From Chaetoderma sp. LZ-2023a (lineage: Eukaryota > Mollusca > Caudofoveata > Chaetodermatida > Chaetodermatidae), in assembly GCA_034401795.1 (NCBI GenBank), contig CM067367.1:55182384-55246383 (forward strand): DNA of 64,000 bases, written 5' to 3'. A program made the translations under genes and the position numbers. The number at the start of each line of letters is the position of its first letter. Position 1 is the stretch's first letter. Below are positions 54,391-64,000 of the stretch, one piece after another. The notes below the pieces were generated by a model. It made no database searches, was not told the origin of the DNA, and was given only the letters and a program-made list of their open reading frames with translations.

Positions 54391-55683
54391 CTACAAAATG
54401 GTGTTTACATTAAGGAAAATGAGCACATGATAAATGGAAGCTACAAAAGACAAGCCAATTATGAAATTGTCCCATTTACTGCGGAATGACCCAATTACCA
54501 GTAATATAATAAGTAATCCAGGTATGATATATGAAAAATTAACTGTCGGCTTGTAATATTCTGGGATTGTTGTAGATGGCAGTGTAGTTTTATAGACAAA
54601 GGATGGTACAGTTGATTCTGCCTTAATTGACTGAATTCTTTGCAGCACAATCAAAGCAGAAGTAACTGTCCTCAGCTTCCGAAACATCCAAATACACGCG
54701 AGCGAAGCCATACCTGCTAAACATAGTGAAGCCAGAGCAATATAAGAATTGAAATTTGGCCATTGTGTTTGTATATCTAATTTTCCATCCAGTAATGGTT
54801 CGGCTAGAGACTGAAAAACAATGCCATCATTTTTAACTGCTTTGGCTAATTTTCTTAAACTTAAGTGTGATTTCTTATCTGCAGCTAAAAGATTAGAAAA
54901 TTTATGATTACAAATGCCAATGTCTGGGATAGAAATCTCTAATGGTTTTTGAAAAATAGAGCTACCAGATATGTCTGCATAAGAATTATCATCAAAGAAT
55001 TCCTGTATTAAAGCTAAATTAGTTGGATGAAGAACAGCGACTTCACTATCTTTTGAACGGTGTATAATACGGGCAGGATAATAGAGTGAAGTTGTCATAA
55101 CTGAGCATAGACATGGAAGAGTTATCAAACAGAAAGCGCAGCCAGTGATCATCTTTTGCTTGCCATTGCAATCTAAATTAAGTATATCATTTTTGTAGAC
55201 TAAAACAGTTGATGGTTCAATCTCTATGATTGTTGGTTGAACATGATTTTGTAGGAAACGGAAATCACATGGCTTATTTATAACAGATTTATCATCATGA
55301 AATAAGGCAGTTACACATGATGTTTGTGTAATTGGTGTCATTGCTATGTTAACAGAACATTGCTTATGATGAGTACCTGTGCATTGAGATAAACCTGTTT
55401 CAGATAGGGTAAAGTAATACCGATTGTCTCTGGTGATTGCAAAATAATCGGGTAAGTCCAATAATTGAGTTGCATGAAAGGATGTTCTGTTAATTGGTAC
55501 TGGTAATGAAATGATTTTGAATAATTTTAATGGCGCTTCTTGAGTTGTCAATGGAAATTTAAGAGTTATATACAAATTTGATCCGTTTCTTGCGAGCAAA
55601 AAGTGACCTCTCGTAGTAAAATGATGTGTCTGTTTGAGCAATATAAAAACCTCTGAATTTAGTTTCAAGCAGATGACGACCAT
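54391..55683 (-). pseudogene. Envelope-like gene, C-terminal frame, copy 2
   Basis: A 430-residue counterpart of 40529-41821 with scattered substitutions. It has the same membrane anchor, the same truncation by the transposon, and the same frame offset from the N-terminal part. Confidence 0.7.
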
Positions 55684-57575
55684 AACGCATGGTTTCCCAA
55701 AGTTTCATTCGTGACAGAATTAGAGGAGAGAGGTTTCCTTTTACCAAATCAGTGACACCTAGTTTCAGCTCTTCTAGTTTATTTTCCACCCAAGAAGCTT
55801 GTGAAATTTGATCGATGAGAAATTCATTAGCCATAGAATATTCTTCTCTAACTCTAGTTAATGACTTTTGTACATAATTATTTAATTTTCCTATTCGATG
55901 ATGATTACTTGCAATACCAGAGACACGGTTATCCATTCTGTCATTCACTTTAGCCATATATGAAGACAAATGATCATTACCGTAATTTCTCGACTAAAGG
56001 CCACCCTCGAATATAGGACGCTGTCCCAAATTTGACCAAAATCCGCCCAAAAACTCTTGTATTCAAGTATAAGACGCTGTTAAATTTAGAAAAAACGTAC
56101 CTTTAAAAAATCGAAAATTGGTATAAAAAATAACCATCACTCCGCGTCATGTTTAATGCATGACTAAAAGTTATCATGATGTTAGGGAAATTATTAAATA
56201 GGACCGCCTAAATATCGTGTATCTTCAATAAAGATTGTTTATTACATCAAAATCAATCTAATTTTGGCATAAAATGTCTCCTTGAAAACATCAAAATCGT
56301 GTGATAGAAACAGATTGTAATGGCTCTTTTGCGTTTGGAGGCGCTGTGTGATCTTATGCGCTAACGGGAGTTGGTTATCTGGCTCTTTTGTGATTGGAGG
56401 CGCTGTGTAATCTTATGCGCTAACGGGAGTTGGTTATCAAACAGGTACGGGAACATTCAGTTCCTATCGCGCAATGATGATATATAGCAATTTCCGAGTT
56501 CCGAGTCCAGAATATTTATATCCGAGTACTCGCTCTAATTAGAATAAAGATCTTTTGCGATTGGAGGCGAATCACGTGATTTATACAAGTATCTTTTCTC
56601 GACGCCATTTTATGTCAAATTCTGGATTAATTTTGATGTAATAAGTGATATGTATTAAAGAATAAGCAATATTTAGGCGCCCCAATTTAATAATTTCACT
56701 TCCGCTTGGTGTTTTTGGAGTATACATTAAACATAGTCGTCAGGCGGCGCGAATTGGCTAGGGTAACATTTAGTTCAATTTCCGTGGTATAATCTGTGAC
56801 TTTTTAAGAAAAATTTTGACCCAAAAATGTGCGGAAGAAATGTTCTCGATTATAGTACGCACCCCCCTTTCTAGTACATGTGTTTTGACCAAAAAACTGC
56901 GTCCTTTAGTCGAATTTTAACGGTATGTTGTTTTACGGTAGTGGCTAAACGTAAATGCCTTTTTGACAGAGCTTGAATATGTTGAGCAAGAATATTAACA
57001 TCTCCTTCGGTTGCTAAGCCAAAAATCGATTTGGCTAAGTGACCAAAGAAGGGCAATAGAGATCGTTTATGCATCTGTGTTGCTATAATCTTAACTTCCG
57101 GGACAAATTGTTCAATATAGTCTAACGTTTTTCGTAGTCTATTCATAGTTTTAACCTTGATCAAATTCGCTTGATGAATAATATTTTGCATTGTTGTACA
57201 TGAAGTATTTTCAGTATAACAGCTAGGAATATTTTCAATTGCCATGAAAACAGGAAGTTTAACCTGAAAAGTGTGCAACCAATACTGAGATGAAGCTAGA
57301 ATTGTACCTTGTCTTGAGAAAACTACACCATAGTTTATTCGTTGGATACTTGGACTGGCGGAAATGATGCATGGAAGAAGTAAAGCAAGTAGTAATATGT
57401 GAAATGTGTTGAGTGTGAAGCTTGATTGGGATCCCGTTTTGCCAGTGCCTAAGATAGAAAGGAACAAAAAAAAATAAAAATTATATATATAAATTTCAGA
57501 GATAATAATTTGTACAAAGCCTTTGGTTACAAAATTGAGGTTGGCCGGCCTCATAGCACTAATAGGAGTAACCAT
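55559..57575 (-). pseudogene. Envelope-like gene, N-terminal frame, copy 2, split by a MITE
   Basis: Two pieces, 57575-56926 and 55977-55559, are separated by the 944-bp MITE. The first holds the signal-peptide-like segment, HKRS site and fusion-peptide-like LLPFFGHLAKSIFG. The second holds the coiled coil and the end KFVYNS. Unlike copy 1, the frame upstream of the splice acceptor is open, giving an extended N-terminus that is probably not real. Confidence 0.7.
55980..56923. mobile_element. 944-bp long-TIR MITE, only in copy 2
   Basis: Flanked by TA (55978-55979 and 56924-56925). Ends are CCGTAATTTCTCGACTAAAGG and, inverted, CCGTTAAAATTCGACTAAAGG. Long diverged inverted arms extend about 310 bp inward, sharing GCCTAAATAT and TTATTACATCAAAAT blocks. 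The centre has two 59-bp tandem units (56321-56379 and 56380-56438). TA duplication and end sequence suggest a Tc1/mariner-superfamily (pogo-like) non-autonomous element; this is inference. No transposase ORF is present. Confidence 0.8.
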
Positions 57576-57712
57576 GCAGCTTTTTAATAAATAATAATAA
57601 CAAAAATATGATAAAATAATAGATTTAACAAAAAATAAAAATTCTCCAAAGTACTTCTATCTTTGAGACTGGCAATGATGCTTAATATTTGTAATGTATG
57701 AGATGTTAATTA

Positions 57713-58414
57713 CTACTTGAAATAACTTTGCTTATGCCGTTTTAGCTTTTTAGCCCGCCCATCCATAGTTTTGTTGTCATGGAAAAACTTCTTGTCAGCA
57801 TCTGGGATTTTATCCTCTAGCTCCCATATCCGTTTAGACTGATGAGCCCACTGAACCAAATAAACTTTTTTCCCATAATGCATTGCACACTTGTGTAATT
57901 TAACAATCTGGTGTTGTGTACTCGGAGTGGTACTACCTTGAGACAGATCATTACCTGGTTCCGTTGGAACATAAGGTAGCTGACTGTCATTATTAGAATC
58001 CTCACCTGTATCTCTACCTGGCTGTACCAGGGCATTCGACGTAGAAGGCTGACTTACCCATGTGTCTTCTCGAGGCAATTGTCGTATTCCTACATTTTCT
58101 GTATTGTAGTACGGTCTAAGCCTATTTGCATTTACCAGTGATTTGCCAACTTTGTTGTCTGCACAATCTCTTAGCATGTACGTATAATTTGGACCTTCTT
58201 GTGCAATCACATAGGGCCCTTTCCATTTATCTTGTAGTTTTCTACATTTACCTTTGGAACATTTGAACTGCTGTAGCATAACTTTGTCACCTTCTTTATA
58301 CTTTGGTTCTTCTGCTTTTCTGTCATGATAAGCTTTATTTCTTACCTGTGCAGTAGTCATCTCATTTGTAGCAATTTCTCTTATCATTTTCAGTCTCTCG
58401 AGCAGTTCATTCAT
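57713..58414 (-). pseudogene. Integrase C-terminus with GPY/F and chromodomain-like tail, copy 2
   Basis: 233 residues, closely matching 42903-43604. It has the same KWKGPYVIAQEG module and the chromodomain-like KKVYLVQWAHQSK end, with a few substitutions (for example Trp-Glu-Leu preceded by Ile instead of Thr). Confidence 0.75.
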
Positions 58415-58992
58415 GTGTTGTTCAGCACCCTTACCTAATGACTCTTTGGGGGATAAGAGCCGTATCGACGGGGAGATTCATTTCCTTGCCAAACAGTATT
58501 TGATAAGGGGAGAAACCTGTGGACTGTGTAGACGGGGAATTTATAAAAGCCATCATAACACTTGGTAGGATTTTTGGCCACTGTTCAGGTTGTTTGCTAC
58601 AATATGCACGTAGGGTTGCGGCTAAGGCGCTATTTGTTCTCTCACATGTGGCATTTGTTTGTGGATGATAGCTTGAAGTCAAATGATGGGTAATTTGGAA
58701 CAATTCACATAAAGCATTAACAAGTTTTGAGGTAAAATTCCTCCCACGGTCAGTGATTAATGTTCTCGGGGCCCCATATCGCGTGATAACTTCATTATAC
58801 AGGATATCGGCCACTTCCTCAGCCTTCTGAGTCTTTAAGGGAAAAGCTTCACACCATTTCGAAAAGCTGTCAACTACTAACAAAATTTATATGTAGCCTT
58901 CTGGTGAAGTTGTAAGTGGTCCAAGGATGTCGACATGAATTCGAGAGAATGTGTCTTCTATTGGCACAGGCGTCAGTGGAACATCTTTGTGA
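58415..58992 (-). pseudogene. Integrase catalytic core, copy 2
   Basis: The frame 58883-58431 covers LITDRGRNF (second Asp), HPQTNATCERTN (Glu) and the downstream STQSTGFSPYQILFGKEMN segment. The first Asp lies upstream and is cut off by a private nonsense codon (TAA near 58888) where copy 1 has a Ser codon. The two copies thus carry different nonsense mutations in the same domain. Confidence 0.8.
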
Positions 58993-59445
58993 TGCATATG
59001 ACGCTTTTACTCTCTGACAGACATCACAGGACTTGATGTAATCTTGGACATCCTGCATCATTCTAGGCCAGTAGTATTTGATTCTGATTGCAGTATGGGT
59101 TTTCATTACACCTAAGTGACCACCTCCAGCTAAGCTATCATGATATGATTTAAGCGCATCTAAACGGAGTACCTTTGGCAATGCAAGTTGTCGAATGAAT
59201 CCTAGATTTTCTGTTACCTTTTTCTGCCGTGGTTGGAAGAAGTGATATAAAACTCCATCAATAATTTCGAATTGACCTGACTCAATAATTACCTTTTTCA
59301 TCTGCTTCTCATCATCTGGCAATTCTTGATTCGCTAAATAGTTAAATATAGGACCCAGGTTTGGACATTCACTCTGTAACTTACCTATATTCTCTGTGTT
59401 TTCAGAAGGTGGAACATTTTCAGTGTCCTGCACATTGACATTCAA
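58993..59445 (-). pseudogene. Integrase zinc-binding domain and linker, copy 2
   Basis: Matches 44060-44635 with few changes. The HHCC module (YHDSLAGGGHLGVMKTH, then CDVCQR) is intact. Confidence 0.8.
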
Positions 59446-59469
59446 TAAAGCTGGTTTCTCATGCTTGTA

Positions 59470-59991
59470 CTAGAATTCTACCTGAATCTGCTCTTTATCA
59501 TATTCAGAAAAATCTATTAGGCCTACCTCTGGTCCCATGACATCAGTGTGATCAATTTCTGATTCAGCAGTCTCTGGGTACTCACGTCTAGAGAGGATAT
59601 CAGCATTGATCAAGCTCTTACCTTCTCTGCGTACCCATCGGTATCTGTGACCTTGCAATAGTAATGACCACCTGGCTAAGCGACCTGTTGGTTGCTTAGC
59701 TTTATCTAGCCATTTAAGTGCTATGTGGTCAGTTACTATTGTAAACTCACGATTTGCCAAATAGACATGGTAATGACGGATACCTTCAACTACTGCCAAG
59801 CATTCTCTGTGTGTGATAGCCCATTTACGTTCTCCTTCCCGTAAAGACCTTCCCCCAAATGCAATTACCCGTTCTTTGTTATCATTGTCTAGCTGACCTA
59901 ATATGAAGCTTATAGCAGTTCCACTTGCATCAGTAGTGAGAATAGATGGTCTATTCATATCTGGATATGCCAGCACTGGGGGAGAAACCAA
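59470..59991 (-). pseudogene. RNase H domain, copy 2
   Basis: 173 residues, with the same catalytic landmarks as copy 1 (LTTDASGTA, THRECLAVVE, VTDHIALKW, NADILSR). Confidence 0.85.
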
Positions 59992-61264
59992 CTTATTTTA
60001 ACTAGACAAATGTGTTTTCGCATTCATTGGACCAGTTAAAAGGAAAGTCTTTGCAATAATTGATTCAAAGGAGCTGCTATTTTAGAGAAGTTGGGCACAA
60101 ATTTCCTGTAGTAGTTGGCCAACCCTGTAAAACTTCTCACATCATGCTGATTACGGGGTCTACCTCTATTCCATTTTTGCTTAAAATATGGCCTAAGTAA
60201 TGAACACGCGGTACTGCAAATTTACACTTGGCTGGCTGAAGCTTTAAGTTTGCATTTCTAAGCCTATAAAATACTTATCTGAGATGGTCTAGGTGCTGAT
60301 CAAAATTCTGACTGAAAATTAGCAAGTCGTCAATGTATACCAGAACATAACGCCAATTTATACCACGAAATACATTTTGCATGACCATTTGAAAAGTAGC
60401 TGGGCTGTTCATTAACCCAAAAGGCATGCGATTCCAGGAAAATACGCCGTCATGAATAACGAATGCCGTTTTCTCTTTACTGTCTGGACAAACAGGGATT
60501 TGCCAAAATCCAGAGGCTAAATCAAGTGTACTAAATATCTGGGATTTAGCCTCTCCAATGGCGTCAAAAACGTCATCAAGTCTGGGTAGTGGAAAATGAA
60601 CCGGTTTTGTAACTTTGTTAAGATGGCGATAGTCCACTGCAAACCGAAAGGAGCCATTCTTTTTCTTAACTAGAACTACAGGACTTTGCCATTCACTGTC
60701 AGACGGTTCAATGATGCCAGCTTTTAACATTTCTGTTGTTTGCCGCTCAAGTTCTTTTTTCATAATGGGACTAACTCTATACGGATATCTGCGAATAGGG
60801 GGTGCGTCACCTGTATCAATTTTATGACAGTAGAGGTCAGTATGACCTAATTCTGATATGGCTGTCGCAAAGATATTTCTATTGTCTTGCAGAAATTTTA
60901 GAAGTTTCGCTTTTTGTTCGTCAGTGAGGTCAGCATCATGGCGGTCAATGTCTAACTTATTCGTCGGAGTATCAGGATTATGTAACTCAGCACTATTATC
61001 AACAATACTGTTAACAGACTGTGTACCATTGTCATCGATAAATTGAACGTCATTTGCCATTGCCAGAATTGTGCCTTTTGGTATAATGATTTTGGAATTG
61101 GTCGGGTTTAGAATGTGGAAGTAGGCATTATGTTGAAGGATTTTAACCACACCCTTTGCTCCTAATATTTGAAACTCTTTAAATAGCATTATTGATGGCT
61201 CTAGTAAAATTACTTCTCCATTCTGACGTCTTGAAATAGTTACTGGAATATCTACTTGACTAAG
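59992..61264 (-). pseudogene. Ty3/gypsy reverse transcriptase, copy 2
   Basis: The frame runs to 60275, ending at the same TAA as copy 1. Motif A reads STLDLASGFWQIPV with the catalytic Asp present, and motif C reads VYIDDLLIFS. The N-terminal linker is fused at 61264/61265 to the gag matrix region by a 1,444-bp deletion. A thumb remnant lies between 60275 and 59992 with frameshifts. Confidence 0.85.
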
Positions 61265-61491
61265 CAAGCTGTTGTCCAACGTCTTTCTTATGAATCACTG
61301 TCCAACGTGAAGCACACTCTAACCAATCATAAGGATCTTCATTTGCCGTTCCTGAAAAGCTCTTCATTTGTTCCATGGTGTTGTCACTGTGGTCTAAAAT
61401 TTGTTCTGGTTTGCTACTTACCTCTTCTATGCTCTTACTACTTCTTGTTCTCATGGATGAGGTACCGGGTCTTGTTTGTTCCTCCACCACT
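61265..61491 (-). pseudogene. Gag N-terminal region, copy 2
   Basis: An open frame running in from LTR-C encodes a polar N-terminus, then EDPYDWLECASRWTVIHKKD, which matches the broken copy 1 gag. ATG at about 61455 (MRTRSSKS) is a reasonable start. An earlier ATG inside the LTR (61529) would also be in frame. The frame stops being gag at 61265 because of the deletion. Confidence 0.65.
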
Positions 61492-63208
61492 TTTCGTGAT
61501 AAACGGGTGGGGGATTGCTCAGTAATCACCCGCTTGGCTAGGATGGTAGATGGATTGGCTACTCGCTTGACTCAAGATGGTGGATGGACATGCATTTGGG
61601 TCATGATGATACCTTTGGATTGAATAATGAAAGCAGGAATATATTACTGGAAATTTATTTTAAACATATAGAAGTTGCAATGGCAGAAAGTTAACTTGAA
61701 TCAAAACAGTGATGCATTTCTGAGAATGTCATCCGGTTTTGTTCGAGCTAACTGACCACCGCTTCCATTTCAAATTCTCATTTTCATTGGCTAATGCATT
61801 CATGATCAAGTCCAGCACTGATTTCAAAATTGGTTTTGATTGGATAGCCTTTCCATACTCTCTAAACAGTTAATTTTGGTAATATCTCTACATTTTCATG
61901 TTTTGACAGGTAAGTAAGTCATTATGTTGGCAAACTGTGATGTCTGGGATTTAGGTTTGTTTGAAAGAGGTGTTAAACTCACCCATATGGCAAGCTGATT
62001 ATGCCCAGACCTATAGCTGACACCAAACAACAGTAGGCATTAATTGTTACTAATGCAAGAGCTCCAGCTATCGTTCTGACATCTGACACTTGTCCCCCTA
62101 TATGATTTTGAAGGCTTTATTATTGAGCTGTAATTAACTAGAGCTGCCTATTTTGAAAATGTTTATTCTGAGGGCCATTGTTGTGGATGACAGCAATAAC
62201 TCACAGTTTAACTATCTTCAAATTACCAGCACCTTAAACATTCAGTTCTTGTAATTTCTATATTTAATTTCATAGCTATTTCTTTGGACATTCAGGACTA
62301 AGTGGTTCATTTATAGAAACTTTCTCCACATAATGTCAACAAAGACCTGTCAGGACTTATTCCTACTAAAATTTCATTCCTTCATGCATTCCTTCCTTCA
62401 TTCAATAATTCATTCATTCATTCATTCCTTCATTCGTCCATTATTTATTTATTCATTCACTCCCATTATTTATTTATTTATTTATTTATTTTAACCAAAC
62501 ATCCTTAAACTTCATTAATACAAAGAATTAAAATAAAATCAGCAGCTTACATCACATACCAAATATTTCATGAAGCATGGGTATACAATAAAATTACTTC
62601 ATGTATCAAAATGCTGCATATGGTACATTATATGTATTTACAATTAACATATTTCAAAATAACACATAAAATGGCTGGCAGGTATATATGTCAAGAGCTA
62701 CTTATTTCTATAGCTTTGAGCTATTACAATGGATATCATTAGTGAACCATTTCTATACTTAATCCTTTATGACACTTCTTATAACAATCTGCCTAGAATT
62801 TTGAAGCAATTTTTATGAAAGATATTTCTGCAGTAAATGCTTTCATTCAAACTGCCCAAAATAACATGCATGACTGGAGGTGATTTCTTTCCATAGTGTT
62901 TTTGTACAAAAGGTTCAATAATCAGAGGGTTAAGAAAATACATTAAAATTTGCCAAATATTTCCTATTAAAATTAAATGGCTATATGTACATGACAAGAA
63001 TTAATTGAGGACTGTTTTGAAGCCAGCTTTGTTGTTGTTTATTGCAGCAACAACTTTTAATGTTTGAGGTAGCACCAGTAGGTGTCACCACACAACTTTA
63101 ATAACTTATTTTTGGAGTGTTGTTGAAACCATTTGAAGAAATTTGTTGCCGTCTAAAACAGCAACAAATTACGAGCAAATTGTTTCTCCAAGCCAACCTG
63201 CCCCACCA
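61492..63208 (-). repeat. LTR-C (5' LTR of copy 2)
   Basis: 1,717 bp. It begins on the - strand with TGGTGGGGCAGG directly after the target duplication. It is closer to LTR-B than to LTR-A (both keep the 29-bp block absent from LTR-A). Confidence 0.9.
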
Positions 63209-63214
63209 TACAGC
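63209..63214. repeat. Target site duplication, right (TACAGC)
   Basis: The second copy of the 6-bp duplication. Beyond it the Ngaro-like RT coding sequence resumes. Confidence 0.85.
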
Positions 63215-63840
63215 ACCTAAGAGCTTGGATCTTGTCCCGCTCAAGTACTCTATAATGCAATGCACCAAACTTGACAGCGGGAATAGATGACACAAACAAC
63301 CCAATAAGCTCAGCAAATGTTCTAATTTGGAACCGCTCCTACTGGAGTAGTGATCTGGCTTTGGAAATAATATTTACTATCTTATCATTGGTAATCCTAA
63401 TTTTCATATTAGTAGAGTCAATAACAAAACCTAGATGTTCCAGGAGGAGAGTGGGTTCTAAAATCGACTTCCCCCTATGAATCCCAATGACTGGAAAAGC
63501 TCCAAAGTGACGTCAGTGTTGGAGCGGCACTCCACTAGAGAGGTGCCCATTAAAAAGGTGTCATCAATGTACCCACTGGATACCCAGCCTTGGCTTCTCA
63601 AAGAAGCATACACAGGCTTGAGCAACTAAGACAATATCCGAGGTGCTGATGCCAGGCCATTAGGCAAACACGTAAATTGAAACAAAGATCGATTCCAATA
63701 AAACCGTACAAATTTTGTGTCTTCACAAATAGGCACTGAGTAGTAGGTGTCCATGAAACAGCCTTCATTAACCAATTTTAATGCCGAGTGAATGGTGTCC
63801 ATTTTAAAGTGGTGATGGACAACAAATTTGTTTTCCCTCC
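63209..63840 (-). pseudogene. Ngaro-like reverse transcriptase (5' half of the interrupted element)
   Basis: Reading from 63840: VVHHHFKMDTIHSALKLVNE, then CFMDTYYSVPI, where the motif A core is shortened and the catalytic Asp context is lost. FTCLPNGLASAPRIL (motif B) and GYIDDTFLMG (motif C) follow. The thumb includes GFVIDSTNMKIRITNDK and FAELIGLFVSSIPAVKFG. Stops follow ILS and SLLQ. The frame reaches the insertion point at 63214 and continues in phase in the RNase H region at 34651. Confidence 0.85.
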
Positions 63841-64000
63841 AGCTTCTTCTTTTGGCCTCCAGCTTGGTCTTTAGATACCTGGCTTTAGTTTGTTGTAGCG
63901 TGAAGTGGTTTTCATGACAGGGATTACCCTCTGCATCTTCTCTGGCCTTGTTTAGTTTATCATGTGCTGCTTGCAGTTCTGTTGTCCAGTAGGGGCGGTA
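63841..64000 (-). pseudogene. LINE fragment at the right edge
   Basis: Translation from 64000 down gives PYWTTELQAAHDKLNKARED, then KARYLKTKLEAKRRSWRENK, the endonuclease-RT linker typical of jockey/RTE/CR1-group LINE ORF2 proteins. It joins the Ngaro-like RT at about 63835 without a spacer. The element continues beyond the window. Confidence 0.7.

Larger units (their letters stand above)
50635..54495 (-). mobile_element. TA-flanked DNA transposon inside env, copy 2
   Basis: 3,861 bp between TA at 50633-50634 and 54496-54497, with the same 32-bp terminal repeats as copy 1. Subterminal 14-bp motifs lie at about 50827, 51187, 51541, 53717-53763 (three), 53900 and 54091, several with single changes. 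It keeps about 344 bp and about 75 bp that copy 1 has lost, so it is the better guide to the original element. Confidence 0.8.
34658..63208 (-). mobile_element. Tandem Ty3/gypsy array: LTR-internal-LTR-internal-LTR
   Basis: 28,551 bp on the - strand, comprising LTR-A (34658-36338), internal copy 1 (36339-48100), LTR-B (48101-49821), internal copy 2 (49822-61491) and LTR-C (61492-63208). The middle LTR is shared, and target duplications exist only at the outer ends. Both internal copies carry the order gag, protease, RT, RNase H, integrase, envelope-like gene (protease deleted in copy 2). Each has a DNA transposon inside the envelope gene at the same site. Shared lesions (an RT stop and an envelope frameshift) show that the element was already defective when it duplicated. 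Confidence 0.9.

Noticed and set aside
34658-63208. Tandem gypsy copies as a pure assembly artefact
   Set aside because: The copies differ by a MITE insertion, several private indels and many substitutions, which argues for real paralogous copies, although long reads would settle it.
1-64000. tRNA or rRNA genes
   Set aside because: No cloverleaf-like or rRNA-like segment was recognised by eye. A covariance-model search would be decisive.

Overview
The window reads as nuclear DNA of a non-vertebrate animal, probably a marine invertebrate. It is AT-rich, full of simple repeats, has short exons with GT-AG introns, and is dominated by CR1-like LINEs, DIRS/Ngaro tyrosine-recombinase retrotransposons, Ty3/gypsy elements with an envelope gene, and small inverted-repeat elements. 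Species and phylum cannot be fixed from sequence alone. Only one clear host gene is present: a three-exon TMEM42-like membrane protein gene on the + strand at 20980-24835. A 274-residue SGNH-hydrolase-like reading frame (28607-27783, - strand) is the only other long intact ORF whose link to a mobile element is not obvious.

Layout. 1-5215: broken + strand LINE pieces, microsatellites and one TTAA-flanked MITE. 6488-10564: a - strand LINE with an esterase/zinc-knuckle ORF1 and an endonuclease-RT ORF2 whose RT catalytic core has been deleted. 10565-15198: a rearranged DIRS-like element with inverted terminal repeats (ITRs); its RT remnant lies on the strand opposite to its RNase H/recombinase remnant. 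15199-18635: gene-free diverged repeats. 18636-20843: a compact DIRS-like element with a textbook internal complementary region and a spliced gag-like gene, ending 136 bp before the TMEM42 start codon. 20980-24835: TMEM42, whose introns carry several palindromic MITEs. 26720-27567: a gypsy-type gag remnant. 27783-28607: the SGNH ORF. 29423-31660: a long non-coding interspersed repeat.

From about 32.6 kb to 63.8 kb the window is a nest of insertions. The outer layer is a - strand Ngaro/DIRS-type retrotransposon, with RNase H and tyrosine recombinase at 34657-32810 and RT at 63840-63209. It is split by a 28.55 kb insertion (34658-63208) bounded by the 6-bp duplication TACAGC. The insertion is a tandem gypsy array, LTR-internal-LTR-internal-LTR, on the - strand. 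Both internal regions carry gag/protease remnants, RT, RNase H, integrase with a chromodomain-like tail, and an F-type envelope-like gene. In both copies the envelope gene is interrupted at the same TA dinucleotide by an unusual 3.5-3.9 kb DNA transposon. That transposon has 32-bp terminal inverted repeats, a transposase-like gene and about eight subterminal copies of a 14-bp motif, two of which form a palindrome. Copy 2 alone carries a later 944-bp inverted-repeat MITE and a 1,444-bp gag/protease deletion. Shared and private lesions therefore give a relative history: Ngaro, then gypsy, then the DNA transposon, then tandem duplication, then MITE and deletions.

None of the element genes looks fully intact. 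The best candidate for something undescribed is the TA-flanked transposon with its 14-bp motif array. All family assignments come from reading motifs; no database search was run.
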